Below are positions 1-9,806 of a stretch of DNA of 64,000 nt, in pieces. The notes under the pieces are model-generated. The model was given only the letters and a program-made list of their open reading frames with translations. It had not been told where the DNA came from and made no database searches. A program made the translations under genes and the position numbers. This DNA is from Okeania sp. SIO1I7 (GTDB taxonomy: Bacteria; Cyanobacteriota; Cyanobacteriia; Cyanobacteriales; Microcoleaceae). Each line of letters begins with the position of its first letter. The stretch's first letter is position 1. The stretch is from positions 528,356-592,355 of the forward strand of contig JAAHGF010000004.1 in assembly GCA_010672585.1 (NCBI GenBank), written 5' to 3'.

Positions 1-103
1 TGCAAAACACTCCATAATCGTTGCTAAAATCCTCTGGTCTTAGCAGACAGACGTAATAATAACATAGATTAATGGCGTAAAAACATAAACATTTTGTAGA
101 TAT

Positions 104-206
104 ACAGCGGTTTTCATTTGGGTAGACCACAGTAGGGACGTTCCATGGAACGTCCCTACAAGGTTTTGTTTGTGAAGATGTGGTTCATCGACTTGAAAAG
201 CGCTGT
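104..206. repeat. MITE-like element A, copy 1
   Basis: About 103 bp bounded by imperfect terminal inverted repeats (ACAGCGGTTTTCA at the left; the right end reads TTGAAAAGCGCTGT). A perfect 28-bp palindrome centred on CCATGG lies in the middle. A second copy in the opposite orientation lies at 13367-13468. No coding capacity, so mobilisation would need a transposase supplied in trans. Confidence 0.75.
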
Positions 207-259
207 AAGTCTTGGATAGTCAATGTTTTTCAGCTTTAGCAAACAACAGTCCTATTCAT

Positions 260-297
260 AAAAAAACCCATTCATAAACATAGTTAAGAATGGGGTT
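260..297 (-). terminator. Rho-independent terminator of the first FAS1 gene
   Basis: Read on the minus strand, CCCATTC and GAATGGG form a stem and are followed by a run of T, about 40 bp past the stop codon of the fasciclin gene. The same structure follows the second FAS1 paralogue at 1431-1470, so it was copied along with the gene. Confidence 0.75.
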
Positions 298-336
298 AAT
301 CCACATATTTTAAATAAATGGTATAACGCTAATTAA

Positions 337-906
337 TTAGTAGGGAAGAATTACAGAATCAATAACATGAATCACACCATTACTTGCAGGTACATCTGGA
401 ATAATTACATTAGCGTCATCCACCTTTACATCTAAATTGGAAACTTCAACGTAGATATCATCACCTTCAAGAGTTCTTAACTCTCCAGATTCTAACTCCC
501 AAGACATTACCTTACCGAAAACTACATGATAAGTGAGAATATCAATTAGTTTATCTTTGTTTTCTGGCCGTAATAAATCTTCTACTTCTCCTGGTGGTAA
601 AGCTGCAAATGCTTCATCAGTAGGTGCAAATACAGTAAATGGACCACTTGATTGTAGCACTTCTACTAAATCAGCAACTTCTAGTGCCGCAGCTAAAGTA
701 TTGAATTTACCAGCTTTTACTGCAATTGATACAATATCTGAACCATAACTATCAGCAATTAGTATAGGTTGATTAACTACTTGCTGATTAGCTACTGCGG
801 GTAGACTACAAAAAGCGCTAGCAAAGATTAGCGCTAAAGTAGTACAGATTAATCCTAAGATATTGATGGACTTTTTGAAGAGAGTCAGAATATTTTGGGT
901 ATTCAT
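337..906 (-). CDS. Secreted fasciclin (FAS1) domain protein
   Basis: A 189-residue protein. A hydrophobic N-terminal segment (residues about 15-40, ending near PAVANQQ) looks like a signal peptide. One FAS1 domain follows, with the H1-type motif [15 protein letters not shown] and the H2-type motif [13 protein letters not shown] at the C-terminus. FAS1 domains act in cell-surface adhesion and matrix contacts; the role here is inferred. The start ATG has a purine-rich GGGAAA upstream. A closely similar paralogue lies upstream in the same orientation (1506-2075). The insert at residues 40-55 and the YHVVFGKVMSWELE stretch have diverged more than in the paralogue, so this copy may be evolving faster. 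Confidence 0.9.
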   Translation of the reverse strand: MNTQNILTLFKKSINILGLICTTLALIFASAFCSLPAVANQQVVNQPILIADSYGSDIVSIAVKAGKFNTLAAALEVADLVEVLQSSGPFTVFAPTDEAFAALPPGEVEDLLRPENKDKLIDILTYHVVFGKVMSWELESGELRTLEGDDIYVEVSNLDVKVDDANVIIPDVPASNGVIHVIDSVILPY

Positions 907-960
907 ATTTTCCCAATTTCATTAACTACGTTATTAAAAATAGTACAAAAACAGGAACTT

Positions 961-1155
961 ATATCATGTCCGGTTGAACAGTTATAAAATAAATAACGAC
1001 GGAGTCCTCAGGAGTCAACCAACCCGCGGGCACCTTCCCAGGAGGAGAACTCAGGAGGGAAAAAAGAAGAAGGAAGAGGAAGAACAGGAGAAGAAAGTTT
1101 TTTTGGTCGCGTAAGCGGAACGGAGTTCTATCGCGCTATTATCCGGACATAATAT
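961..1155. repeat. MITE-like element B, CATGTCCGGTT family
   Basis: The left end reads ATATCATGTCCGGTTGAA and the right end is a related inverted sequence (ATCCGGACATAATAT). The interior is purine-rich and low in complexity, with no ORF. Single ends of the same family recur at 6825, 9285, 18945 and 32640. Confidence 0.5.
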
Positions 1156-1226
1156 TATCTGAAAAATATTTGAAGCATAGCACTACGCAAATAGGCTACA
1201 ACATTTATAAATGCTCAAGCTAATTC

Positions 1227-1403
1227 ATATCAAATCCGTTTAATTGAGCATAAAAAAATTCTCCAATCGTCATAACTACGCTCATCTTTGTAATTCTTTC
1301 TCCTCCTGACTCGGTCCTTCCCCTCCTGGGAGGGGGAGGGGTTAGGGGTGGGTTGACTCCTCCTAACTTAACCATTCTATGGCTGTTTAACCGGATTTGA
1401 TAT
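1227..1403. repeat. MITE-like element with ATATCAAATCCG ends
   Basis: About 177 bp between ATATCAAATCCGTTTAA and its near-perfect inverse TTAACCGGATTTGATAT. The interior carries the dispersed GGGAGGGG-TTAGGGG-TGGGTT motif seen at many other places in the window. Non-coding. With 961-1155 it fills the gap between the two FAS1 genes. Confidence 0.55.
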
Positions 1404-1430
1404 CAAAGATTACTTCTAAGTTCTCAGTTC

Positions 1431-1470
1431 AAAAAAAAACCCATTCATAAGCATAGTTAAGAATGGGGTT
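1431..1470 (-). terminator. Rho-independent terminator of the second FAS1 gene
   Basis: On the minus strand a CCCATTC/GAATGGG stem is followed by nine T residues, just after the stop codon of the 1506-2075 gene. Confidence 0.75.
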
Positions 1471-1505
1471 AATCCATATATTTTTGATAAACGGTATAGC
1501 GTTAA

Positions 1506-2075
1506 TTACTCAGGAATAATTACTGTGTCAATTACATGAATTACACCATTACTCGCAGGTACATCTGCCTTAACTACATTAGCTTTTCCAACTTTAACAC
1601 CTGCATCAGAAACTTTAACGCTTACTTTACTACCTTCGACAGTCTTTACCATTCCAGATTCTAGGTCGCCAGACATTACCTTGCCAGGAACTACATGATA
1701 AGTCAGAACTTTTACCAGTTTATCCTTGTTTTCTGGTAACAATAACTTGTCTACTTTTCCTTCTGGTAAAGCTGCAAATGCTTTGTCAGTAGGAGCAAAT
1801 ACTGTAAAAGGACCTTCTCCTTGAAGCACTTCTACTAAACCAGCAGCTTTTAGTGCCGCAGCTAAAGTATTGAATTGACCTGCTTCTGCTGCAGTTGCCA
1901 CAATATCCTTAGAGTTAGAATCAGCAATTTGTAGAGGTTGGTTAACTACTAGCTGAGTTGAGGATTTTTGAGAGAAGTTAGCTACTGCGGGTAGACCGAA
2001 GAATGCACCAGCACCAACTAATCCTAAAATAGCGATCGCTTTTTTCACCATATTTAAACTATTTTGATTATTCAT
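1506..2075 (-). CDS. Secreted fasciclin (FAS1) domain protein, paralogue
   Basis: A 189-residue protein with a signal peptide (hydrophobic [20 protein letters not shown], cleavage likely after PAVA) and a single FAS1 domain. The motifs [18 protein letters not shown] and [14 protein letters not shown] are intact, and [14 protein letters not shown] is the canonical YHVVPGK form that the neighbouring copy has lost. It probably represents the ancestral, conserved copy of a tandem duplication. Extracellular or periplasmic location is inferred from the signal peptide. The two genes have separate terminators and about 600 bp of repeat DNA between them, so they are probably transcribed independently. 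Confidence 0.92.
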   Translation of the reverse strand: MNNQNSLNMVKKAIAILGLVGAGAFFGLPAVANFSQKSSTQLVVNQPLQIADSNSKDIVATAAEAGQFNTLAAALKAAGLVEVLQGEGPFTVFAPTDKAFAALPEGKVDKLLLPENKDKLVKVLTYHVVPGKVMSGDLESGMVKTVEGSKVSVKVSDAGVKVGKANVVKADVPASNGVIHVIDTVIIPE

Positions 2076-2193
2076 ACCGATCTAGTTTTCCTGTTTGTTA
2101 AAAACTTTAAACTTCATTATATTTATCTTAACAAAATTTTAATAAGTGTCAAGATAATTTACATAATTGTACTTAACTTTTACTTTTCAGTTT

Positions 2194-3009
2194 TTAATTA
2201 CTTCCGAGAGAATCCGGAGATACCTGATCGAATCCATAGCTCAAAACTTCTATTATTGAGCCTTCTTGAGGAACATCAGCTCTAGTAATAGAAATTGTAT
2301 CCTGATTGACAACTCTTACTGGAGTTCCTTCCATCACACCGAGAAATTCTTCGATAGGAGCAATATCACAAGTAGCTTCATCAGCAGCTTCAGTTTTGTA
2401 ATGAGTGGGAATCACAATTCTGGGTTTTAGCACTTCCAATGTCTGTTTTGCCTCCAAAGGAGTATATGCTTTTGGCCCTCCACCTACAGGAATCAGTAGT
2501 AAATCTGGACGACCAATTAAAATACGTTCTTCTATTCCAATGGGACTTGCTAGTCCTCCTAAATGTAAAATTTTGATTCCTGCTTGCTGCCATAACCAAG
2601 CCACATTAGTCCCGAATCTACGTCCACCTTCTCTATCTTTAGTAGTGCGAATTCCTTGAATTTGTCTATTATCAACCTGATAAACCCCTGGTTCATATAA
2701 CAACATTGGTGGAGGATTACTTGTAAAACCTTCTACTACTCCCTCATCTAATAATCTACTACTAATTAAAATTAAATCTGTATCTACTATAGGGTTGCGA
2801 TACCCTGCGGTACAACCTATTGGACGAAAAGGATTTACTAATACTTTAGTAGCTGCATCTTCAAATAAAAAGCAAGTATGTCCTAACCATTTAATTGTTA
2901 AAGATTCTCCTATTTGTGCCTGAGAATGATTAAATTTAGATGTTAAACCAGTTCCCATTAAGGCTAATAAACTTGCTTGTGTATAACGTATAAATTTTCG
3001 TCTTTTCAT
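2194..3009 (-). CDS. Tat-exported metallo-beta-lactamase-fold protein, degenerate metal site
   Basis: A 271-residue protein. The N-terminus MKRRKFIRYTQAS carries a twin-arginine-type RRKFIR motif before a hydrophobic stretch and SQAQ. The rest resembles the UPF0173/Lactamase_B_3 group of the metallo-beta-lactamase fold: GHTCFLFE near residue 43, HLGGL near residue 150, and IPTHY near residue 202. The usual HxHxDH box is replaced by SSRLLDEG, and the usual H-x-G-D is HLGG, so most metal ligands appear to be missing. It is either a non-catalytic binding protein or an enzyme with a rearranged site. The family call rests on fold-level motifs; the substrate is unknown. It is read in the same direction as the FAS1 genes but is not clearly in an operon with them. 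Confidence 0.8.
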   Translation of the reverse strand: MKRRKFIRYTQASLLALMGTGLTSKFNHSQAQIGESLTIKWLGHTCFLFEDAATKVLVNPFRPIGCTAGYRNPIVDTDLILISSRLLDEGVVEGFTSNPPPMLLYEPGVYQVDNRQIQGIRTTKDREGGRRFGTNVAWLWQQAGIKILHLGGLASPIGIEERILIGRPDLLLIPVGGGPKAYTPLEAKQTLEVLKPRIVIPTHYKTEAADEATCDIAPIEEFLGVMEGTPVRVVNQDTISITRADVPQEGSIIEVLSYGFDQVSPDSLGSN

Positions 3010-3615
3010 CTTTTATTTGTTTGACTATAAGTTTGACGCTATAACAATATGAAATAATTTGTAAAAAAAAATTGTAGGAGTTTGGTTTCCAAATCCCATC
3101 CTTAGTTTTGGTTTGGTTTCCAAATCCCCTACGATAAGATATTACAACATAAGCGCGGGTTGCTATATTTTCTCTTTCTAATGCTATAGAACCCTTATGG
3201 TATCTATAACTTTGTTACTTTTAGGGTCTAGTTACCGACTTATTCGCCGACGATTTTTTAGCCCTTCTACTTTAGATAATCGAGCTTTCCAAAACTGTTA
3301 GTCCAAATAACTGAATACCCAAATAAAAATAAAATATTAATTTGGAGGAATAGTTTTTCGAGCCTCTTTTATTTCAAAACAAAAAATTGCCGAGGTAAAC
3401 TATCTCAGCATTTATCTTTACGGTTCTTGTTCGTTAATGTACGGTTTTTTCTACCAGCCTGAGAAGAGTTACTGTGATAAAAAGCTAAACTAATAGTGAA
3501 GATAAATAGAATGCCTATTAACTAAAAAACTTGAGTATATCAATTCTATACTCATAAAAACTTATTCTTGCAAAATACTTGACTTTTTTTTCTAAATTAG
3601 CTATGTTATACACTA

Positions 3616-3781
3616 GTGCTATTTTTGTCTTTTAATAGCACATAAATCCTGGCACTCTAAAAAGTTTAGCGACTGAGCGAGTGCCTGGGTACTTATATAT
3701 GAGAGCTTTAAAAGCTCCTGTTTTTTCTCTGAATACAGCATTTATGGCAAATACTGTGAGAGATATTTTAGGAAATTTGCC
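3616..3781 (+). ncRNA. Chain of four hairpins, candidate structured leader or small RNA
   Basis: Four hairpins in a row: 3616-3641 (stem GTGCTATT/AATAGCAC), 3651-3685 (GGCACTC/GAGTGCC), 3703-3717 (GAGCTTT/AAAGCTC, followed by six T at 3721-3726) and 3746-3781 (GGCAAAT/ATTTGCC). The third looks like an intrinsic terminator. The array starts about 360 bp before the small membrane peptide at 3980. It could be a small RNA ending at the T run, an attenuating leader, or a decayed mobile element. No known riboswitch core was recognised. Confidence 0.35.
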
Positions 3782-3979
3782 TAACTCTGACATAGTAAGT
3801 ATAAGCAATTATGGTCTTAGTAGGAAGACTAGCTAATACATATATCAGATATACATAAGTTTAGGTTGGATATCAACCTCACTCAATACTACTTTATCTA
3901 CTTTTCTAGTATTTGTCAAGCTCTTCAGGAAAAAAAGAAACTGCAACAAAAGTTAACACTTATGAGAGAGGTAGACAAA

Positions 3980-4141
3980 ATGTCAAATCCAAAAACAAAA
4001 ATTTCTTCCATTGTCCTAGAGATGTTTCAGCTAGCAGCAGCACTCCTAACGTTATCTTCTGCAAACCCTCAGTTTTTAGTCTTTCTGCTTGTTTCAATAG
4101 CTGTACTTTGCATAGCCGACAAGTATAAAATTTTTAAGTAG
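3980..4141 (+). CDS. Small hydrophobic membrane peptide, 53 residues
   Basis: The start is set at ATG 3980 because GAGAGAGG lies 8 bases upstream as a good ribosome binding site; longer readings of the frame lack one. The product has a short polar N-terminus (MSNPKTK), then two hydrophobic stretches (residues about 10-26 and 30-46) and a basic end (DKYKIFK), suggesting one or two membrane passes. No family recognised. The next feature downstream is a tnpB element. Its size, composition and ribosome site favour a real gene, but conservation cannot be judged here. Confidence 0.5.
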   Translation: MSNPKTKISSIVLEMFQLAAALLTLSSANPQFLVFLLVSIAVLCIADKYKIFK

Positions 4142-4445
4142 ATAAAGGGTCGATATAGGATACCAACGTACCCTAGTACCCTATATTACTCAGTGCAATC
4201 GGTAGGCTTCTGAAAGTAGGCAGTATTAATGCTGCTTACATATTTAATTATTCAAACAATTATCATTGTTTAGCTAAACCGTCGAGAAGCCTGCGCGCGA
4301 AATTTTAAATTTGGCGTGAGATGAATAGGCGACCAATTGAATGGGTTCGATGCCGATTCAATTTGCATGCCATCCCAGTAGAAGCCTTCGCCCTAGTTGA
4401 AAAACTTGTACTATTGTCTTGCAATCACCCCGGAAATTTTCCACC

Positions 4446-5640
4446 ATGCGCACTGCCTACCAATATAAATTAAGGCCCAACTCCGAACAAATAGCCATAA
4501 TAGAATTGTGGTTGGAATTGTTGCGTCGGCAGTACAACTATAGGTTAGGGGAGCGGTTCTCGTGGTGGTCAGAAAATCGTTGTCCAGTTAACGTCTGCCC
4601 CTTGGTGATGCCAATTCCTCAACTAAGAGATAATCCAAATTATTACTCTCAAAAACGAGATTTGGTCAATACCAAAGATAAGTTTCCTGAATACAGGCTG
4701 ATTCATTCTCAAGTTTTACAGGATTGCATAAAACGGGTAAAACTTGCCTTTGATAGATGGTTGAAGGTAGACAAAAATGGACATAAATTAGGTAAACCAA
4801 GGTTTAAGGGAAAAGGACGTTATCGCAGTTTTACTTATCCTCAAATAAAACTTGACTGCATAGAAGAAAATCAAACTAATTTGCCCAAAATAGGCAAGGT
4901 AAAGTTAATTAAACATCGACCATTACCTGATGATTTTAAAATTAAAACAGTAACTATTAGTCGTAAAGCTGATGGTTATTATGTGACTTTATCCCTAGAA
5001 GAAAAATCAGTTACAGCTTTGACTTTTAATGTTGAACCTACATTAAAAAACACTCTGGGAATCGATATGGGACTGAAGGAATTCTTAGTAACAAGTGAAG
5101 GAGAATCTGTCCCCATCCCTCAATACTATCGAAAATCTCAGAAGCGATTAAAGACTTTACAGAAACGTTTATCTCGTAAAAATAAAGGTGGTAAAAGATG
5201 GTTAAAGGCTGTTAAAGCTGTAGCTAAACAACATAAAAAGATTGCCGATAAACGTAAAGATTTTCACTTTAAAACAGCCAATGAATTGTTATCAAAAGCG
5301 GATGTTATTGCCCATGTAGACGCGGAGCGGCGTGCCGGAGGCAAACTTAAATATTAAAGGGCAAGCATTGACTCGTTTGAGTAAATCAATTAACGATGCA
5401 GGATGGGGACAATTCTTAACTATTTTGACTGTCAAAGCCGGAAATGCTGGACAGAAGACTATAGCAGTAAACCCCAAAAATACCAGCCAAGATTGCTCAA
5501 ACTGTGGGAAAAAAGTCGATAAAGAATTAAACATACGAACTCATTCTTGCCCACATTGCGGTGTTGTAATTGACCGCGACTTGTTTGCGTAGCATTCCGT
5601 AGGAAATGCAGCGATAAATATAACAAATAGGGCGGTAGGG
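4446..5640 (+). pseudogene. TnpB RNA-guided nuclease, broken by two small insertions
   Basis: The start at ATG 4446 (MRTAYQYKLRP) matches the start of the second copy at 63985. The N-terminal helix-turn-helix and OrfB region, the RuvC-I motif GIDMGLKEFLV and the zinc finger CSNCGKK...CPHCG are intact. Two insertions break the gene. A 25-nt GC-rich insert at about 5325-5349 shifts the frame exactly where the second RuvC acidic motif (normally an ED-L-N-I-K-G segment) should be. A 21-nt insert at 5583-5603 adds an in-frame TAG between DRDL and NAAINI. Removing both restores a normal tnpB reading of roughly 400 residues. The product is therefore predicted to be inactive. Confidence 0.88.
5583..5603 (+). 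repeat. 21-bp micro-element inside tnpB 1
   Basis: GTTTGCGTAGC followed by ATTCCGTAGG. Excising it turns the local reading into D-L-N-A-A-I-N-I, the standard TnpB C-terminus. The same 21-mer with C for T at two positions lies inside the other tnpB at 10074-10094 in the opposite orientation, and copies also lie in intergenic DNA at 37086 and 46957. It resembles the small dispersed repeats known from Nostoc. Confidence 0.8.
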
Positions 5641-5731
5641 CATTCCGTCTTTAAAGCACGCGCTTGCCCGATGCAATGGCAGGGCTACGAAACGAGAAGC
5701 CGACACTATAGCGCCAGCTTAGTGTGGGAGT

Positions 5732-6403
5732 ATGTCACAAGCTCAATTATCTTTGGAAGGAGGTTCGGTTAAAAATATACCTATTCTTAATGCTAATAAT
5801 CAATTATTTCCTGCCAACAAAATTTTAATACCTGATGCTCATTGGTGGCTAGACTATATAGATAGTGCCTGGTTATTACATCCTCAAGTATCTGTAAAAT
5901 TGGCAAAACTAGCAGGTAGTTTTTCTTTATTCAAAGATATTATTGAAATTCCTCAAAATGTCAAACCTGCTGATAATAACCAATCTAATGAATGGTGTCT
6001 AAAATGGCAAAATACTCTCAATTATCCAGAATTTATTCATGGTCTACAGAGATTAATTTTTCACTACCACGACTTAGAATCAGAAGTAGACTTCAACTGG
6101 TTAAAAACTGCTCAAGTTATCTCCGCTAGTGAAATTAATGTAGATTTATTTTTGCCAGATAAAACTTTGGTCTCATCATCTATTCCAGGGGTTTATTATT
6201 TTGATGCTAACCAAAGAATTTTTTATCTTATTTCTAGTGCTAGTAGATATATTATGCTCTGCTATCTCACAGAAATTATTAACATTCAACTGGAAAACTT
6301 TTCTCTAGATAATCTTCTACCTCTTGCCAGTATTATTGATGCTGAACCTGAAAATGTTACCTTTCTCTTGAATGAATTAAGAATTAAGTCCTTTCCCAGT
6401 TAA
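5732..6403 (+). pseudogene. C-terminal fragment of a sacsin-like ATPase-domain protein
   Basis: A 223-residue frame. The stretch from about residue 25 (FPANKILIPDAHWW...LHPQVSVKLAKLAGSFSLFKDI) resembles the middle or C-terminal part of large bacterial proteins with an N-terminal Hsp90-like (sacsin-type) ATP-binding domain, where a vLiPd...LhP...LA...lFk pattern recurs. No ATPase domain is present. The ATG at 5732 lies inside the presumed right end of the tnpB element, so the element appears to have removed the 5' part and supplied a fortuitous start. No matching 5' part lies upstream of the element, so it was deleted. The family assignment is from memory of pattern and is moderately sure; the truncation is well supported by context. 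Confidence 0.5.
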
Positions 6404-6895
6404 AAAATTATTTCTCCCGACCCTCTACTCGAAGATTGTACCGACCATAAAAGTAGCGATTGGAATTTTGGGCGTTGGTAAAGCGCGTGTATGATATTAA
6501 TCTTAATTAGGACTTGCTGATTAAATCTAAAAGTATTTACAGATAAAGGTAAGTGCCTTTTTGGGGTTTTGAAAAAGTGCCTGGTATCACGTCTAAAACG
6601 CTCAAAAAGTTAGTATTTTAGGCGCATAGTTGAGCAGAAAAATCCCAAATTGACAATTGTTATACCAATTCCTAAAACTGTTGCTATACTTGAGAAGTAC
6701 TTCAGTTGTCAACTAATCAACACAAGAAAAATCACAATGCAAGCTAATTTCAGCTAAGTTAATGTTAATTATTCTTGTGTTTGCTTCTCCCCCACTCCCC
6801 TACTCAACAAAGCTACCGGACATGATATGAGATGCGGATTTACTAATTTAATTAATTTCTGTGATGATGAAAGTTTTGATGCTTGTTTTTGGATT
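6404..6895. other. Intergenic repeat region
   Basis: No gene seen. From 6504 it contains one copy of a roughly 150-bp dispersed repeat starting TAATTAGGACTTGCTGATTAAAT and reaching about 6655; related copies are at 18600-18936 and 44307-44465. A single end of the CCGGACATGATAT family is at 6823-6836. Confidence 0.6.
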
Positions 6896-6997
6896 TTAGT
6901 AATTATTAATATCATCAGGAGGGAAAGCAAATACAATTCCTATCCCCCAAGCAATACTTGGTACTAAAGCAAAAATTATTATTTCTAATCCTGTCAT
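6896..6997 (-). CDS. 33-residue single-pass membrane peptide
   Basis: A short frame on the minus strand: MTGLEIIIFALVPSI, then AWGIGIVFAFPPDDINNY. A ribosome-binding-like AGGA lies 8 bases before the ATG. One transmembrane helix (residues about 4-25) is followed by a short polar tail, the architecture of small thylakoid subunits such as PetN, PsbM or Ndh small subunits. I cannot match it to any of these by sequence. It stands alone, with more than 800 bp to the next gene on either side. It could be a genuine small photosynthetic or stress peptide, or a chance frame. Confidence 0.45.
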   Translation of the reverse strand: MTGLEIIIFALVPSIAWGIGIVFAFPPDDINNY

Positions 6998-6999
6998 AA

Positions 7000-7860
7000 T
7001 TAATTTCCTAATTTATTGTAATGTTGTGTGTAAAATGTCTGGTTTTTATTTGAGGAAGTTAAACAAGTATTTTAGATCGATGTTTGAGTGTTTATAATTG
7101 CCCTAACCTATTTGCGTAGTGCTATAATATTTTTGTTAAAAACCCTAAATATTTTGATAGTTCAAAGCCAAAAATTAAGTTATTAAAACATATTCTACTA
7201 AAACAAATAAGCTTTTAAATAATTAATAATTAATAACTAATAATTACCTCTTTTTATAAAGAAAAGGATTGACTAGAATGATTTTTTTCTTTTCTCTTGG
7301 TCGATTGGATATAGCGAGGTCTCCTCGCCATCCCACCCTGCGGGAAGCTACGCTAACGACCGCTTTTCTCCATGAATGGAGAGGCTTTATACCAATTTTA
7401 TGAATGTTTGCTACAAATAGTTAGGCTATTTCTTAGGAGTCAACCCACCCCTAGCCCCTCCCCCGGAGGGGGAGGGGAAGTCAGGAGTCAGGAGTCGTAT
7501 GGGAATAGCTTCAATACCAGTTTTGAGCTAGGAAATTCTATTTTTCTCTTGGTGCGCATTCCCTCTCTTGGTCAGCGTTCCCTCTCTTGGTGCGCTACCA
7601 GATGCGACTGTCGTCGTCGCGGGGTCGCACCGCTTGCGAGCTGGCGTCGTCGCGGGGTCGCACCGCTTTGTCAAAGGGAGACCTCCTGTAAAGTCTTTTT
7701 GGTAGTGCTTATTATTCGTAACATTCTTTTTTCATGCATGGTATTATACCTGAATTTTTCGGTAAGGGCTAAAGCTCAACGACTAGCGGCTTGTTAAAAA
7801 TAGTGGGATAAGTTCCAGTATTGTCAGGGCTTTAGCCCAACTACTAGCGTCCTTCTTCAA
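7000..7860. other. Intergenic repeat region
   Basis: No convincing gene. It contains a heptad-rich AATTAAT stretch near 7216-7245, a dispersed segment with the CATCCCACCC-TGCGGGAAGC motif near 7329, the GGGAGGGG-type motif near 7440, and GC-rich direct repeats around 7610-7675 (CGTCGTCGCGGGGTCGCACC occurs twice). A 141-codon frame across these repeats is low-complexity and rejected. Confidence 0.6.
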
Positions 7861-8193
7861 TTAATTATTTATTTGTAAGTTTCTCTGGTTTTCTATTCGA
7901 TCGATTTTTGCTGTTAATTGAGTTAAGTTACTGTCAATAATTCGTTGGTTAGTAACATAATCGTAAGCTTCCCATTCTTGAGTAACTTCTGTATCTTGCC
8001 AAATAAACCAGTTCCGATAAATTTCTCCACTATCAATATCGTTACATAGAGACAACCAATCATCTCCTGTAAAATACTCTGTTTCTTGAATGACTAAATA
8101 AAGACCTATGGAGGTTAATAATGTTTCTAAATTATTCAATTTTGTCTGAGATGGTTTATGGGTTTTTCTGTGGTTCATCAATCTAATATTCAT
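7861..8193 (-). CDS. Hypothetical protein, about 110 residues
   Basis: The start is set at ATG 8193 (MNIRLMNHRKTHKP). The frame remains open further upstream, but that part is Lys/Gln-rich, overlaps the end of the neighbouring DUF3747 gene, and looks like read-through of non-coding DNA. The C-terminal half (LETLLTSIGLYLVIQETEYF...WLSLCNDIDSGEIYRNWFIW) has the balanced composition of a folded soluble protein, with a helical end (LTQLTAKIDRIENQRN). No recognised domain or signal. It lies 142 bp downstream of the DUF3747 gene on the same strand and could be co-transcribed. Confidence 0.5.
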   Translation of the reverse strand: MNIRLMNHRKTHKPSQTKLNNLETLLTSIGLYLVIQETEYFTGDDWLSLCNDIDSGEIYRNWFIWQDTEVTQEWEAYDYVTNQRIIDSNLTQLTAKIDRIENQRNLQINN

Positions 8194-8335
8194 GGTTTTT
8201 ATTGATTTTGTGAAAGATAATTTTAATTTATTAACTATTTGAGGAATCAGAAAGTAGAGCAGTACCAATTTTTCTAGATATCTACTTTTAAGGAATATTA
8301 AAAAATATTTCTGTAATTTCTGACTCTTCAGTTTT

Positions 8336-9001
8336 TCAACCTTCTGCTGTTGCTGAATGTGTATTATCATCAACCTCTAAACCATCTGGAATTTGAGCCT
8401 CAATCTCAGATATTCTTTGCTCAACCTCAGCTTGTTTAGCAGCAAAACTATCATAACTAAAATAAAAATGACCAAGCACTTTTTCTTGATAACTACGTTT
8501 AGTAAATTGCCAACCAGGTTCTAGAAAAATTTTCATCATTCCATTACTAAGTCCGCGACTTCTACCAATAAATTTTTTATCTCCTGTCAAGGAAATGCCA
8601 AGTAATTTAATTTCACCACCAACATTCTGCAAAATTAATCTATGACTAACTGATAAATCATTACCATCTACTCGAATTGAATAACCATTACTATCAGTAG
8701 CTCTTCCACAAATGCCAGAAAAATTAAAGTCTAACAGCAAAGGCTCAACTAAAATTGGATATAATCCTGTTTCACTTTCACTCCAGCAAGGTCTTTCATT
8801 AGAACGTTGCTCTAAAATAATTAGTTTATAACCAGAATATCCGTTTAGATCGCTCAGAGGCATTGCCATGGCAATAACTTGATTTTGGTCAATTTCTACT
8901 TCATCAAAAGTAAAATTTGCTTGGGCAGATGTCGCAGTATTAATAGTAAAAAATATTGTGCTAAAAATAGTTAAAATTGAACGATGAAAAATATTTTTCA
9001 T
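8336..9001 (-). CDS. DUF3747 domain exported protein
   Basis: A 221-residue protein. A signal peptide covers residues 1-28 (FSTIFFTINTATSAQA, cleavage likely after AQA). The body fits the cyanobacterial DUF3747 pattern: conserved IILEQRSNERPCWSE, VEPLLLDFNFSGICGRATDS, NGYSIRVDGNDLS, and near the C-terminus PGWQFTKRSYQEKVLGHFYF. The family is restricted to cyanobacteria and its function is unknown. Two paired cysteines (PCW and GICG) could form a disulfide in the periplasm. The last 30 residues are acidic with a coiled-coil tendency (AEVEQRISEIEAQI). No regulatory site is evident apart from the AT-rich upstream region. Confidence 0.85.
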   Translation of the reverse strand: MKNIFHRSILTIFSTIFFTINTATSAQANFTFDEVEIDQNQVIAMAMPLSDLNGYSGYKLIILEQRSNERPCWSESETGLYPILVEPLLLDFNFSGICGRATDSNGYSIRVDGNDLSVSHRLILQNVGGEIKLLGISLTGDKKFIGRSRGLSNGMMKIFLEPGWQFTKRSYQEKVLGHFYFSYDSFAAKQAEVEQRISEIEAQIPDGLEVDDNTHSATAEG

Positions 9002-9690
9002 TGGCTTGCTCCCTGTTTTGTGTTTCTCTAGATACTTTAAAAAAATCAGCTTTTTTTTGTAGAGAACATTAGGATTTTAATTAAAAAAGATTTAAAAAAA
9101 TCTAGAAAACCGTCAATTATGTTAGGCAGTATAGTTTCTAGATAAAAGCAGTTAAAATGTTGTTAATTAGTTAACTCCCTTAAATTAGAAAGAGTTAGCT
9201 ATCTTCGTTAAAGTAGCATTCAGCTATCAGCAATCAGCTTCTCAAGGTGTATAATGGAGGTTTGAGTCCCCCATTAATATCATGTCCGGTTGAATACTTA
9301 TTATTAAGTACAGTAGGGGAGCGGGGGAGTAGGGGAGTAGGGAAGTAGGGGAGTATGGGACCCACCCCTAACCCCTCCCAGGAGGGGAAAATCATACCCA
9401 GAATCAGCAACGCCTGAATTTTTAGCTGACAGCTATTTGCGTTTGCGTAGCATTTTGCAAAAAAGTATTCCGGAACAGAAAAGCTGATAGCTAGTTAAAA
9501 TCATCTACAGCACTTTTGAGGAAGCGTGAGGTACAGTTATAAGATTATTTAAAAGTATTCCGGAACATAAAAGCCGACAGCTATTTGCGTTTGCGTAGCA
9601 TTTTGCAAAAAAGTATTCCGGAACAGAAAAGCTGATAGCTAGTTAAAATCATTTACAGCACTTTTGAGGAAGCGTGAGGTACAGTTATCT
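9002..9690. other. Intergenic repeat region
   Basis: No gene. It holds a CATGTCCGGTT single end near 9282-9298, ACTCCCC/GGGAGTA heptads around 9310-9355, a fragment of the GTTGCTG MITE end near 9393-9410, and the 116-bp direct repeat listed separately. Confidence 0.6.
9425..9688 (+). repeat. 116-bp direct repeat, two copies
   Basis: Copy 1 is 9425-9540 and copy 2 is 9573-9688, with two mismatches (T/C at the third base and C/T near the middle) over 116 bp. Each contains the TTTGCGTAGC micro-element core followed by TTTTGCAAAAAAGTATTCCG. The 32-bp spacer repeats the AAAAGTATTCCGGAACA part. This is a recent local duplication. No coding capacity. Confidence 0.85.
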
Positions 9691-9806
9691 CAACGTTGCT
9701 TGAAGACCCGCGCTCTCCCGCAGGGGAGCTAGGGCATGAAAACCAATCAATGTTGCGGGTTTACACATAATATGTTAGAATGTTTTTGTTGAAAATTAAG
9801 CAGTAG

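Larger units (their letters stand above)
4311..5737 (+). mobile_element. IS200/IS605-type element with tnpB only (element 1, decayed)
   Basis: The left boundary is placed near 4311, where similarity to the second copy at 63848 begins (a GTGAGATGAAT stretch). A left-end hairpin ATTGAAT/ATTCAAT follows at about 4336-4362. The right end carries a CACTA/TAGTG hairpin near 5703-5723 and ends around GTGGGAGTATGTCAC. No tnpA (Y1 transposase) is present. In this family the 3' region normally encodes the omegaRNA guide, but the disrupted tnpB makes function unlikely. Boundaries are approximate. Confidence 0.7.
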